Positions 1 to 6,936 of a stretch of DNA of 14,461 nucleotides are shown here, in pieces. Below the pieces are notes generated by a model that saw only the letters and a program-made list of their open reading frames with translations, ran no database searches and was not told the origin of the DNA. The stretch lies in NCBI GenBank assembly GCA_012961755.1, contig DTYS01000269.1, forward strand, positions 1 to 14,461. The letters run 5' to 3'. This DNA is from Candidatus Latescibacterota bacterium. GTDB taxonomy: Bacteria > Latescibacterota > 4484-107 > B68-G9. Within the stretch, counting starts at the first letter, position 1. The number at the start of each line of letters is the position of its first letter. Made by a program: the position numbers and the translations under genes.

Positions 1-534
1 TCCAGAATCCCGGTCATATCCGCTGTCGGGCACGAAATCGACCTAACCCTTACGGACCTGGCCGCCGACAGGAGGGCCCCTACGCCTTCCGCCGCGGCCG
101 AGATGGCGGTGCCGGACAGGGCGGAGCTCTCGGAGAAGGTCCGCTCCCTGAAGGCCAGGCTCAGGGAGTCCATGGGAGGGTTCATGAGGGATGTCGAAGG
201 GAAGCTCGCGGCCCTGAAGGGCTCCTACGCCCTCAGGCAGGTCTCGGACAGGGTCTTAGGATGTTGCCGTGATGTGGACGAGCTTCGCAGGAGGCTCTCC
301 AAGGCCATAGGCCACGATATGGAGCTAAGGTACGGCAGGCTGACCTACCTCTTGGGGAGGCTCGAAGCCTTAGGTCCCATGAGGGCCGTGGAGAGGGGGT
401 TCAGCGTCGTAAGGAAGCTTCCCGAGGGCAAGGTGGTGAAGGATGTAAACGAGCTCAGGCCGGGGGAAAGGGTGGAGATCACTTTCCTCCGGGGGAAGGC
501 CCTATGCGAGGTGGTTTCGGTATGGAAAGGGTAA
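1..534 (+). CDS. xseA: Exodeoxyribonuclease VII large subunit, C-terminal part (5' end outside window)
   Basis: Reading from base 1 in frame 1 gives 177 residues with no start, so the gene enters from the left. The first residues contain the XseA family block [10 protein letters not shown] followed by [15 protein letters not shown], part of the catalytic domain. A helical stretch rich in Arg, Leu and Glu follows (about residues 40-125), the region that in this family forms the long coil contacting XseB. The end is a typical small C-terminal domain with R-G-F-S-V-V and L-R-P-G-E-R. Exonuclease VII degrades single-stranded DNA from both ends in the cytoplasm and acts in mismatch repair and damage tolerance. 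The small subunit gene xseB, often next to xseA, is not here: the next gene is rel and overlaps by 13 bases. Family assignment is firm. A Met in the middle (base 103) should not be taken as a start. Confidence 0.93.
   Translation, partial: SRIPVISAVGHEIDLTLTDLAADRRAPTPSAAAEMAVPDRAELSEKVRSLKARLRESMGGFMRDVEGKLAALKGSYALRQVSDRVLGCCRDVDELRRRLSKAIGHDMELRYGRLTYLLGRLEALGPMRAVERGFSVVRKLPEGKVVKDVNELRPGERVEITFLRGKALCEVVSVWKG
508..514 (+). promoter_or_regulatory. Ribosome binding site that sets the rel start
   Basis: GAGGTGG lies inside the end of xseA, 7 nt before the ATG at 522. An in-frame ATG 18 bases further upstream (504) has only a G-rich stretch (491-499) 4 nt away, so 522 is the better start. 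Confidence 0.6.
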
Positions 535-2705
535 AGAGAAGGTTCGCAGAACTTCTGGAGTTGCTAAGACCTCACTATCCTCCGGAGGGGATAGAACTTG
601 TGGAGAAGGCCTTTGCCTTAAGCAAGGAAGCCCACATAGGGCAGATACGCATGTCCGGGGAGCCCTTCGTGAGCCACTGTGTGGAGGTTGCGCACATACT
701 TGCCGAGCTCCAGATGGATCCTGAGACCGTGGCAGCGGGACTCCTGCACGATGTGGTGGAGGACACGGATGTGAGGCTCGGTCGGATCAGGAAGGAGTTC
801 GGGGAGAGGGTCGCTGAACTTGTAGACGGCGTCACGAGGATAGCTCAGAACGAAAGGAAGAGGGAGGAGAGGGCTGGCGGGAAACACCCCGAGGCCAAGC
901 AGGCGGACTACTTCAGGAAGTTCCTCCTCTCCATGGCGAAGGACCTGAGGGTAGTGCTCATAAAGTTCGCCGACCGCCTCCACAACATGCGCACCATCTC
1001 ATCCCTTCCTCCTGAGACCCAACGTTACAAGGCACTGGAAACCTTACAGGTCTACGTTCCTATGGCCCATAGATTTGGGATGTACATGCTGAAGAACGAG
1101 CTCGAGGATCTGAGCTTCAAGGTGCTCCATCCTCAAGAATATCGGGAAATAGAGCGCAAGGTGGCCATGAAGAGGTCCGAAAGGGAACGCCGCCTCGAAG
1201 AAATAAAGGTTCCCCTCAGGGAAGCCTTGGAGGGGGAGGGGATAGAGGCCGAGATAACTGGAAGGGCTAAACACTTCTACAGCATATTCCAAAAGATGGT
1301 GGAAGGGGGTAAGAGCTTCGAAGAGATATACGACCTTATGGGGATAAGGATGATAGTCCCAACCGTCGGGGACTGCTACACCGCCTTGGGGGTGGTCCAC
1401 AGGCTCTTCTCCCATGTGGAAGGGAGGATAAAGGACTACATAGCCCATCCCAAGCCGAACGGGTACCAATCCCTCCACACGACCGTGGTCGTCCCCGGGG
1501 GCCAGATTTTGGAGGTGCAGATAAGGACCCCGGAGATGCACAGGGTGGCCGAGATGGGTATAGCCGCCCACTGGAGGTACAAAGAGGGGAAGGTAGGGGA
1601 GGACGAACAGTTGGAAAAGCACATAAGGTGGATAAGGGAGGTGTTAGAGAGGCAGAAGGACGCGAGGGATCCGAAGGAGTTTATGGAGGACTTAAAGATA
1701 GAGCTTTACCAAAACGAGATATTCGTCTTCACCCCTAAGGGGGAGATAAAGGCCCTCCCCAAGGGGGCGACCGCCCTGGACTTTGCCTTCAGCGTCCACA
1801 CTGACATAGGCCTTCACTGCTACGCAGCTAAGGTGAACGGTCGTCTCGTCCCCATAAGCACCCAGCTTCAAAGCGGGGATATGGTAGAGATCCTGACCTC
1901 CCCGAACCAGAAGCCTCACAGGGACTGGTTACAGTTCGTGGCCACCTCCAAGGCGAAGAGCAGGATAAAAAGGTGGCTGAAGGCGGAGGCCTACGAGGAC
2001 AGCGTCAGGCTCGGTGAGGAACTTCTGGCCAAGGAGCTGAAGCGCCATAGGCTCAGGCCGGACGAGGACGAACTCGAGGAACTCGCCCGCTCGCTCGGCC
2101 GCAGGGACCTGGAACATCTCCACGCCGGGCTCGGAAGCGGGGAGCTTTCCCTGGGTCAGGTCGTACACAAGCTCACCGGCACGGAGCCCAAGCTCCAGAG
2201 GACTAAGGACAGGCCAGCTCCTCAGGGGGCCGGGCTGAAGCTCAAGGGGATAAACAACGTGATGATAAGGGCGGCCGCATGCTGTTGCCCACTTCCTGGG
2301 GACGAGGTCTTCGGTTTCGTCACGAGGGGTAGGGGGATCTCGGTCCACAGGGCCGAATGTCCGAACATCGAAAGGCTCGTAAAGGACGACGGGAGGTGGC
2401 TTCCCGTGGAGTGGGAGCCCGACCCGGAGAGGACGTACCTTGCCCGCATATTCGTCAGGGCCGACGACCGCAAGCACCTCTTAGAGGACATCGTACAGCA
2501 GATAAGTATGATGGACATAAATATAAGGGGTGTCGCGGGGAAGGCCTCCTTGGGCACGGCTGAGAACATATTCGAGGTGGACGTGCACGACAGAAAGGAG
2601 CTCGAGGACCTCATGGCACGTATAAGGAAGGTTCGGGGGGTAAGGGGAGTGCAGAGGCTCAACGCTCCCCCCTACCCCATGCGCCATAGGACGAAGCTCT
2701 CTTGA
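522..2705 (+). CDS. rel: Bifunctional (p)ppGpp synthetase/hydrolase (Rel/SpoT family)
   Basis: A 727-residue protein, normal length for a long Rel, that makes and degrades the alarmone (p)ppGpp in the stringent response. Domains in order (numbering from 522): HD hydrolase about 15-190 with metal ligands H52, H76-D77 and D151 and the E80-D81 pair; synthetase about 225-355 with Y-D-L-M-G-I-R (D271), the G-Y-Q-S-L-H-T block and E331 in L-E-V-Q-I-R; TGS about 399-460; a cysteine domain with C587-C589 before P-L-P-G-D; ACT about 639-715. The synthetase loop reads R-I-K-D (302-305), the RxKD form seen in bifunctional enzymes rather than the ExDD form of synthetase-only RelA, so both activities are expected. 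The gene overlaps the xseA stop by 13 bases and sits 9 nt before the PolX-like gene, suggesting co-transcription. An alternative start at 504 would add six residues. Confidence 0.95.
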   Translation: MERVKRRFAELLELLRPHYPPEGIELVEKAFALSKEAHIGQIRMSGEPFVSHCVEVAHILAELQMDPETVAAGLLHDVVEDTDVRLGRIRKEFGERVAELVDGVTRIAQNERKREERAGGKHPEAKQADYFRKFLLSMAKDLRVVLIKFADRLHNMRTISSLPPETQRYKALETLQVYVPMAHRFGMYMLKNELEDLSFKVLHPQEYREIERKVAMKRSERERRLEEIKVPLREALEGEGIEAEITGRAKHFYSIFQKMVEGGKSFEEIYDLMGIRMIVPTVGDCYTALGVVHRLFSHVEGRIKDYIAHPKPNGYQSLHTTVVVPGGQILEVQIRTPEMHRVAEMGIAAHWRYKEGKVGEDEQLEKHIRWIREVLERQKDARDPKEFMEDLKIELYQNEIFVFTPKGEIKALPKGATALDFAFSVHTDIGLHCYAAKVNGRLVPISTQLQSGDMVEILTSPNQKPHRDWLQFVATSKAKSRIKRWLKAEAYEDSVRLGEELLAKELKRHRLRPDEDELEELARSLGRRDLEHLHAGLGSGELSLGQVVHKLTGTEPKLQRTKDRPAPQGAGLKLKGINNVMIRAAACCCPLPGDEVFGFVTRGRGISVHRAECPNIERLVKDDGRWLPVEWEPDPERTYLARIFVRADDRKHLLEDIVQQISMMDINIRGVAGKASLGTAENIFEVDVHDRKELEDLMARIRKVRGVRGVQRLNAPPYPMRHRTKLS

Positions 2706-2714
2706 GGAGCCCAG

Positions 2715-3155
2715 ATGGACGAAAAGGAGGAACTTGCGAATATCTTCAAACATTTGGCCGACATCTTAGCGTATTTGGGCGAGGACCGGTTCAAGGTGAG
2801 GGCGTACCGCAGGGCGGCTGAGGCCTTGGAGGAGCTCGGGGAGGACGTTCGTAAGCTGGCGGCCGAGGGGAAACTCCAGGACGTCCCGGGGGTAGGAAAG
2901 GCCATAGCCAGGAAGATAGAGGAGTTCCTCACGACCGGCAGGATGCACAAGTACGACGAAGCCCTCAGGTCCGTGTCCGATGGGATCGCCGAGCTTCTCA
3001 AGCTCCCGGGCCTGGGTCCCAGGACCGTCGCGAAGCTGGTCGAGATGGGCATAGATAACCCCGGAGCGCTACTGAGGGCCTTGGCCGAGGGCAGGGCCTT
3101 CCCCGGACTCAGGGTGAGGTGGGACGAGGTGAAGAAAGTTTTAGAGGACCTGTAG
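2715..3155 (+). CDS. Stand-alone N-terminal lyase/helix-hairpin-helix domain of family X DNA polymerase type
   Basis: 146 residues that match only the start of bacterial PolX: an 8-kDa-like helical domain (about 5-80) and a helix-hairpin-helix (HhH) domain (about 90-115). The first hairpin reads V-P-G-V-G-K-A-I-A-R-K-I-E-E-F (58-71), which aligns with human Pol beta L-P-G-V-G-T-K-I-A-E-K-I-D-E-F, placing K67 on the dRP-lyase nucleophile Lys72. R-A-Y-R-R-A-A (29-35) matches the A-Y-R-K-A-A helix of Pol beta. The second hairpin is L-P-G-L-G-P-R-T (97-104). A degenerate third one, F-P-G-L-R (129-133), ends the protein. Full bacterial PolX is about 570 residues with palm and PHP domains; both are absent. 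The stop is followed at once by a terminator, so there is no room for a decayed remainder. The ATG has GAGGAG 5 nt upstream. DNA-binding or lyase activity is inferred, not shown. Confidence 0.85.
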   Translation: MDEKEELANIFKHLADILAYLGEDRFKVRAYRRAAEALEELGEDVRKLAAEGKLQDVPGVGKAIARKIEEFLTTGRMHKYDEALRSVSDGIAELLKLPGLGPRTVAKLVEMGIDNPGALLRALAEGRAFPGLRVRWDEVKKVLEDL

Positions 3156-3175
3156 AGTACTGTTTGCCCCTACGA

Positions 3176-3205
3176 GGCCGTGGGAGCTTTGGCCCACGGC
3201 CTTTT
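3176..3205 (+). terminator. Intrinsic terminator after the PolX-like gene
   Basis: A perfect 9-bp stem, GGCCGTGGG (3176-3184) pairing with CCCACGGCC (3193-3201), encloses an 8-nt loop and is followed by TTTT. It lies 20 nt after the stop at 3155 and separates the xseA-rel unit from the downstream operon. There is no A-run before the stem, so it should work in one direction only. Confidence 0.85.
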
Positions 3206-3273
3206 GCTACGGAGCTCCATGGCCTCGGAAGCCGTGGTGCTCAGGACTGAGGAATTTGAGCTTCCACGGAGGC
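3206..3273 (+). other. Intergenic segment with two mutually exclusive hairpins and a possible 31-codon ORF
   Basis: No conventional gene is seen. Arm 3214-3223 can pair with 3231-3240 (nine pairs including one G-T, one T-T mismatch, 7-nt loop). Alternatively 3222-3231 can pair with 3261-3265 plus 3269-3273 (ten pairs, 3-nt bulge ACG). The two folds share bases 3222-3231, so only one can form. An ATG at 3219 with GGAG 4 nt upstream opens a 31-codon frame ending with TAG at 3312-3314. Its reality is doubtful because the best promoter lies inside it. Confidence 0.3.
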
Positions 3274-3302
3274 TTGCCTATCACGTCCGGAGTTTGTATA
3301 TT
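3274..3302 (+). promoter_or_regulatory. Sigma-70-like promoter for the aminotransferase operon
   Basis: TTGCCT (3274-3279) and TATATT (3297-3302) are separated by exactly 17 nt. They match the -35 consensus at 4 of 6 and the -10 consensus at 5 of 6 bases, in the most AT-rich stretch of the gap. A start site near 3308-3310 would leave a leader of about 30 nt carrying the Shine-Dalgarno at 3331-3337. This is the only convincing promoter seen before the ten-gene run that follows. Confidence 0.6.
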
Positions 3303-3340
3303 GTAAATCCGTAGAGAAAGATTGTAATAAGGGAGGTTCC

Positions 3341-4549
3341 ATGTCACGACAGCACCCCGTGCGCGCCCGGCCTTTCCCCTCGAGGAAGCTTTACGACGGT
3401 GAGGAACTTTGGGAACTTGCCGAGGCCCTCAGGAGCCAGACCCTCTTCAGGTACACCGGCTCTAAGGTGAGTAAGTTCGAGGAGGAGTTCGCAAGGTACT
3501 TCGGGGTGAAGTACGCCTGCGCGTCCACGTCCGGCACCGCTGCCATCCACACGGCCGTGGCCATGGTGAACCCCGACCCCGGGGACGAGATAATAACCTC
3601 CCCCATAACCGACATGGGCACCGTGGCCCCCATAGTTTATCAGAACGCCATCCCCGTATTTGCCGATGTGGGCGAGGATTACAACCTTGACCCTGAGAGC
3701 GTGGAGGCGAACTTAACCGAACGGACGAGGGCCATAATAGTCGTGCACCTCTTCGGAAACCCTGCCCGCATGGACGAGATAATGGAGGTAGCACGCAGAC
3801 ATAACGTTATAGTCATAGAGGACTGCGCCCAGGCCTACCTTGCGGAGTACAAGGGAAGGCTCTGCGGGACCATAGGTCACATAGGCTGTTTCAGCCTTCA
3901 GGCGTCCAAACACATATCCACGGGCGACGGTGGGATAACGATAACCGACGATCCGGAGCTCGCAAAGAGGGGAGCTATGTTCACGGACAAGGGCTGGGAC
4001 AGATCCAAGGAGGGGCCGAGGGTGTACCCCTTCCTGGGCCTGAACTACAGGATGACCGAGCTTCAGGGTGCCGTGGGCCTGGCACAGCTCAAGAAGCTCA
4101 GGGGAGTCGTGGAGCGCAGGAGGAAGCTAGCTGGGATGCTCAACGAGAGGTTAGGGGATATAGAAGGCGTTACGCCCCAGCCCGTGGCCGAGGGTAACAA
4201 GTGCTCGTATTGGCAGTACGCCTTTACCATAGATAAGGACAAGGGGATCCCGGCGGCCAAGTTCGCCGACTTCCTAAGGCGGGAGGGGATACCCGCGAAC
4301 GCAGGATACATAGGCAAGCCGATATTCCTCTCCCAGGAGGCCCTGAGGGACAAGCGTACCTTCGGAACGTCCTCCCATCCGTTCGATTATCCCGGCGTCC
4401 GTCAGGTAAGGTACGAAGAGGGGGTCTGTCCCAGGTGTGAGGACATCTTGAACAGAATGGTATTGTTGCCCTTCAACGAGGAGTTCTCCGAGGAGGACGT
4501 GGATGACCTCGTAGAGGGGGTGAGGCTGACAGCGAAGGAGCTATTCTGA
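3341..4549 (+). CDS. DegT/DnrJ/EryC1/StrS-family PLP aminotransferase
   Basis: 402 residues, the usual length of this cytosolic fold-type I family, which typically transfers an amino group from Glu or Gln to a keto-sugar or cyclitol. Visible landmarks: the phosphate-binding T-S-G-T-A-A (63-68), E-D-C-A-Q-A with D161 and Q164 near the cofactor, and the Schiff-base lysine K190 in S-L-Q-A-S-K followed by S-T-G-D-G-G. G-L-N-Y-R-M-T-E-L-Q-G-A (233-244) is the family dimer/active-site block. Near the C-terminus C-P-R-C (363-366) replaces the more usual C-P-x-A, which is mildly unusual. The ATG has GGGAGGT 3 nt upstream. It is the first gene after the promoter at 3274-3302, and its TGA overlaps an ATG (TGATG). 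The substrate cannot be deduced; a PIG-L deacetylase in the same operon is compatible with amino-sugar chemistry, but that is inference. Confidence 0.92.
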   Translation: MSRQHPVRARPFPSRKLYDGEELWELAEALRSQTLFRYTGSKVSKFEEEFARYFGVKYACASTSGTAAIHTAVAMVNPDPGDEIITSPITDMGTVAPIVYQNAIPVFADVGEDYNLDPESVEANLTERTRAIIVVHLFGNPARMDEIMEVARRHNVIVIEDCAQAYLAEYKGRLCGTIGHIGCFSLQASKHISTGDGGITITDDPELAKRGAMFTDKGWDRSKEGPRVYPFLGLNYRMTELQGAVGLAQLKKLRGVVERRRKLAGMLNERLGDIEGVTPQPVAEGNKCSYWQYAFTIDKDKGIPAAKFADFLRREGIPANAGYIGKPIFLSQEALRDKRTFGTSSHPFDYPGVRQVRYEEGVCPRCEDILNRMVLLPFNEEFSEEDVDDLVEGVRLTAKELF

Positions 4550-4556
4550 TGGATGA

Positions 4557-4565
4557 AAAGGAGGT
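4557..4565 (+). promoter_or_regulatory. Near-perfect Shine-Dalgarno choosing the flavodoxin start
   Basis: AAAGGAGGT ends 4 nt before the ATG at 4570, where the first beta strand of the flavodoxin fold begins. The upstream ATG at 4549, which overlaps the preceding stop, has GAAGGAG 9 nt away and would add seven charged residues. Confidence 0.6.
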
Positions 4566-4569
4566 ACCT

Positions 4570-5046
4570 ATGCCCAAGGTGCTCATAATCTACTACTCCC
4601 GCACCGGAAACACCGAGAATATGGCCAAGTACATTGCCGAGGGCGTGAAGGAGGAGGGGGTGGAGGTGGAGGTGAAGCGTGCGGAGGAGACCAAGCCTGA
4701 GGACCTGTTGGAGGCGGACGGGATAGTTATGGGCTCCCCCACGTATTACGGCACTATGGCCGCGGAACTGAAGAAGCTTTTGGACGACAGCGTGAAGTAC
4801 CACGGAAGGTTAGACGGCAAGGTGGGAGGGGCCTTCGCCTCCTCGGCCCAGGTGGGAGGTGGTAACGAGACCACGATACTCGACATCGTCGACGCCCTTC
4901 TCATCCACGGCATGGTGGTCCAGGGCGACCCCCAGGGGGACCACTACGGTCCCGTGTCCGTCGGGGCTCCGGACGGAAAGGTCGCGGAGGAGTGCCGCAG
5001 GAAGGGACGCAGGACAGCCCAGCTCGTAAAGAAGCTGGCGGGGTGA
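4570..5046 (+). CDS. Flavodoxin / WrbA-like FMN protein
   Basis: 158 residues with one flavodoxin-like domain. The first strand (K-V-L-I-I-Y-Y) leads into the FMN-phosphate loop S-R-T-G-N-T (10-15). A second FMN-contact loop is G-S-P-T-Y-Y-G (55-61) and a third lies in S-S-A-Q-V-G-G-G-N-E-T-T (91-102). The last loop and the G-D-H-Y-G-P region resemble WrbA-type quinone reductases more than electron-carrier flavodoxins. Length is slightly short of WrbA (about 200). It probably binds FMN and carries out one- or two-electron transfer in the cytoplasm. Its position two bases before an iron-sulfur protein suggests they exchange electrons, which is inference. A start at 4549 is possible. Confidence 0.88.
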   Translation: MPKVLIIYYSRTGNTENMAKYIAEGVKEEGVEVEVKRAEETKPEDLLEADGIVMGSPTYYGTMAAELKKLLDDSVKYHGRLDGKVGGAFASSAQVGGGNETTILDIVDALLIHGMVVQGDPQGDHYGPVSVGAPDGKVAEECRRKGRRTAQLVKKLAG

Positions 5047-5048
5047 CG

Positions 5049-6113
5049 ATGGCCGTGGTACACTTCGTTCGGGTGACCTCCGGAGAACCACCAGGGTCGG
5101 TAGAGGACAAGGTGGGAAGGCTCTTCGACGCTGCTGGCCTTGGTGAACCCGTAGAGCCGGGGGACCTGGTCGCCGTAAAGGTCCACATAGGGGAGAAGGG
5201 GAACAAGACCCACGTCCCAGCCAGGTACGTGCGGCCAGTGGTTGAGAGGGTAAGGAAGAGGGGTGGAAAGCCGTTCCTCACGGACACCAACACCCTGTAC
5301 AGGGGGATGCGCTCGGAAGCGGTGGACCATATGACCCTGGCCGAGGAGCACGGCTTCTCCCTTAGGGAGGCCGGCGCGCCCTTCGTAGTGGCGGACGGGC
5401 TCTTGGGACACGACGAGATGGAGGTGGAGATAGGCGGTGAGTTCTACGAAAGGGTGGCCGTGGCCGGGGTCCTGGCCGATGTGCAGGCGATAATGGTCCT
5501 CTCCCACCTTACCGGCCATCCCCTAACAGGGTTCGGGGGGACGCTGAAGAACCTGGGCATGGGATTCTCCTCGCGTAAGGGGAAGCTCGCCCAGCACTCC
5601 AGGATGCCCCCGCGGGTGGACCGGGAGAAGTGCAGGGGATGCGGAACATGCGCGAGGTGGTGTCCCATGGAGGCCATAAAGATGAAGGGAAAGGTAGCGC
5701 ACATAGAAGAGGGGAAGTGCATAAGCTGCGGGGAGTGCCTGGCCGTCTGCAGGTTCGGTGCCGTGACCTTCAACTGGGACCAGGGGAGTGAGGTCCTGCA
5801 GAGGAGGATGGTGGAGCATGCTTTCGGGGCGGTGAAGGGGAGGAAGGCGGGGTACGTCCTGTTCCTTACCTCCGTGACCAAGGGATGTGACTGTTTCGAC
5901 GACCCTGGCGAGCCCCTGTTCCAGGACGTAGGGATACTGGCCTCGAAGGACCCCGTAGCCCTGGACCAGGCCGGACTGGACCTAGTGGAGCAGGAGACCG
6001 GTAGGCCCTTATCGGAATGGGCGTACCCTCAGATAGACCCGAACATACAGCTCGAGCACGCCGAGAAGATGGGAATGGGAAGCAGGGAATATGAGCTGAG
6101 GGAAGTAAAGTAG
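5049..6113 (+). CDS. DUF362-domain protein with two 4Fe-4S clusters
   Basis: 354 residues. The DUF362 domain surrounds an inserted ferredoxin module. The N-terminal part shows V-A-V-K-V-H-I-G-E-K-G-N (42-52) and F-L-T-D-T-N-T-L-Y-R-G (77-86). Next come L-S-H-L-T-G-H (151-157) and G-F-G-G-T-L-K-N-L-G-M-G (161-172). The ferredoxin module has C195, C198, C201 and C205, then C224, C227, C230 and C234, a pattern for two 4Fe-4S clusters. After it come C-D-C-F (280-283) and D-V-G-I-L-A-S-K-D-P-V-A-L-D-Q-A, both typical of DUF362 ferredoxin proteins. The biochemical role of the family is not established to my knowledge; electron transfer is likely. The ATG follows the flavodoxin stop by 2 nt. An in-frame GTG at 5043 is an alternative, and the Shine-Dalgarno is weak, so translation is probably coupled. 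Confidence 0.9.
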   Translation: MAVVHFVRVTSGEPPGSVEDKVGRLFDAAGLGEPVEPGDLVAVKVHIGEKGNKTHVPARYVRPVVERVRKRGGKPFLTDTNTLYRGMRSEAVDHMTLAEEHGFSLREAGAPFVVADGLLGHDEMEVEIGGEFYERVAVAGVLADVQAIMVLSHLTGHPLTGFGGTLKNLGMGFSSRKGKLAQHSRMPPRVDREKCRGCGTCARWCPMEAIKMKGKVAHIEEGKCISCGECLAVCRFGAVTFNWDQGSEVLQRRMVEHAFGAVKGRKAGYVLFLTSVTKGCDCFDDPGEPLFQDVGILASKDPVALDQAGLDLVEQETGRPLSEWAYPQIDPNIQLEHAEKMGMGSREYELREVK

Positions 6114-6136
6114 AACGCTCCGTTTGAGGAGGTACC

Positions 6137-6928
6137 ATGCGCATACTCGCCGTCCACGCACATCCCGACGATGTAGAGTTCCTCTGCGCGGGGACGTTGG
6201 CGCTCCTGGCCAAGGAGGGGCACGAGGTCCACATAGCCACGATATCCAACGGTGACCTGGGAAGCGTGGACATCCCCCCGGAGGAGCTTGCTGAGATAAG
6301 GAAGGGGGAGGCCAGTAAGTCAGCATCGATGATAGGTGCCAAATATTCCTGTCTGGATTTCGGGGACTTCAGGATATTCAACGACCATCACACGAGGCAG
6401 AAGGTTACGGAGCTTCTGAGGAAGGTCCAGCCCGAGATCGTCATAACCGCCTCCCCTCAGGACTACATGAGCGACCACGAGAACACCAGCTCCTTGGTGA
6501 GGGACGCCTGCTTCTTCGCCCCCACGCCCCACTACGACACTGGCGCGGAGGACCCTGCTCCCCCTATGAGTTCCATACCTTACCTTTACTACACGGACCC
6601 GATCGAGGGCAGGGATTTCTTAGGGGACCCGGTCCCCGTGCATTTCATAGTTGACATAAGCGAGACCATAGACATTAAGAAGGAGATGCTCAAGTGCCAC
6701 GAATCCCAGAGGGAATGGCTTCTGAAGCACCACGGGGTCGACGAGTACGTAGAGTCGATGAAGAGATGGAGCGCCCACAGGGGCAGGGAGATAGGGGTGG
6801 CGTACGGTGAGGCCTTCCGCCAACACCTGGGACACGCGTACCCCCAGGACAACGTGCTTAAGGAGCTCTTGGGAGATAAGGTCCATCCCCTCGGGAGGCC
6901 GGACACGTTAAGGGACGATGTACTTTAG
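6137..6928 (+). CDS. PIG-L / LmbE-family zinc deacetylase
   Basis: 263 residues. The diagnostic zinc motif A-H-P-D-D (8-12) gives H9 and D12 as metal ligands, with D11 as the usual catalytic base. D-Y-M-S-D-H-E-N-T (109-117) gives the third ligand, H114. This family removes N-acetyl groups from amino sugars and related conjugates (for example MshB and BshB in thiol biosynthesis, LmbE-like proteins, GlcNAc-PI deacetylase). No signal peptide is seen, so it should be cytosolic. GAGGAGGT lies 3 nt before the ATG. It sits 23 nt after the DUF362 gene. The C-terminal third (Y-P-Q-D-N-V-L onward) has no landmark I recognise. The actual substrate is unknown. No glycosyltransferase or thiol ligase is nearby, so a bacillithiol or mycothiol role is not supported here. 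Confidence 0.92.
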   Translation: MRILAVHAHPDDVEFLCAGTLALLAKEGHEVHIATISNGDLGSVDIPPEELAEIRKGEASKSASMIGAKYSCLDFGDFRIFNDHHTRQKVTELLRKVQPEIVITASPQDYMSDHENTSSLVRDACFFAPTPHYDTGAEDPAPPMSSIPYLYYTDPIEGRDFLGDPVPVHFIVDISETIDIKKEMLKCHESQREWLLKHHGVDEYVESMKRWSAHRGREIGVAYGEAFRQHLGHAYPQDNVLKELLGDKVHPLGRPDTLRDDVL

Positions 6929-6932
6929 GAGG
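6927..6932 (+). promoter_or_regulatory. Ribosome binding site for the GTG start of the URO-D-family gene
   Basis: AGGAGG overlaps the TAG stop of the deacetylase gene (6926-6928) and lies 4 nt before GTG at 6937. No ATG competes nearby in this frame, so the GTG is taken as the start. Confidence 0.6.
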
Positions 6933-6936
6933 CAAG

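Noticed and set aside
1044..1622. Long open frame (192 codons) on the minus strand inside rel
   Set aside because: It is fully antisense to a well-conserved rel region, shows no recognisable domain and is explained by the biased codon use; the same holds for minus-strand frames at 1929-2477, 4944-5519 and 7258-7803.
6137..6928. A bacillithiol or mycothiol biosynthesis role for the PIG-L deacetylase
   Set aside because: No companion glycosyltransferase or cysteine ligase gene is in the window; the family motif alone does not give the substrate.
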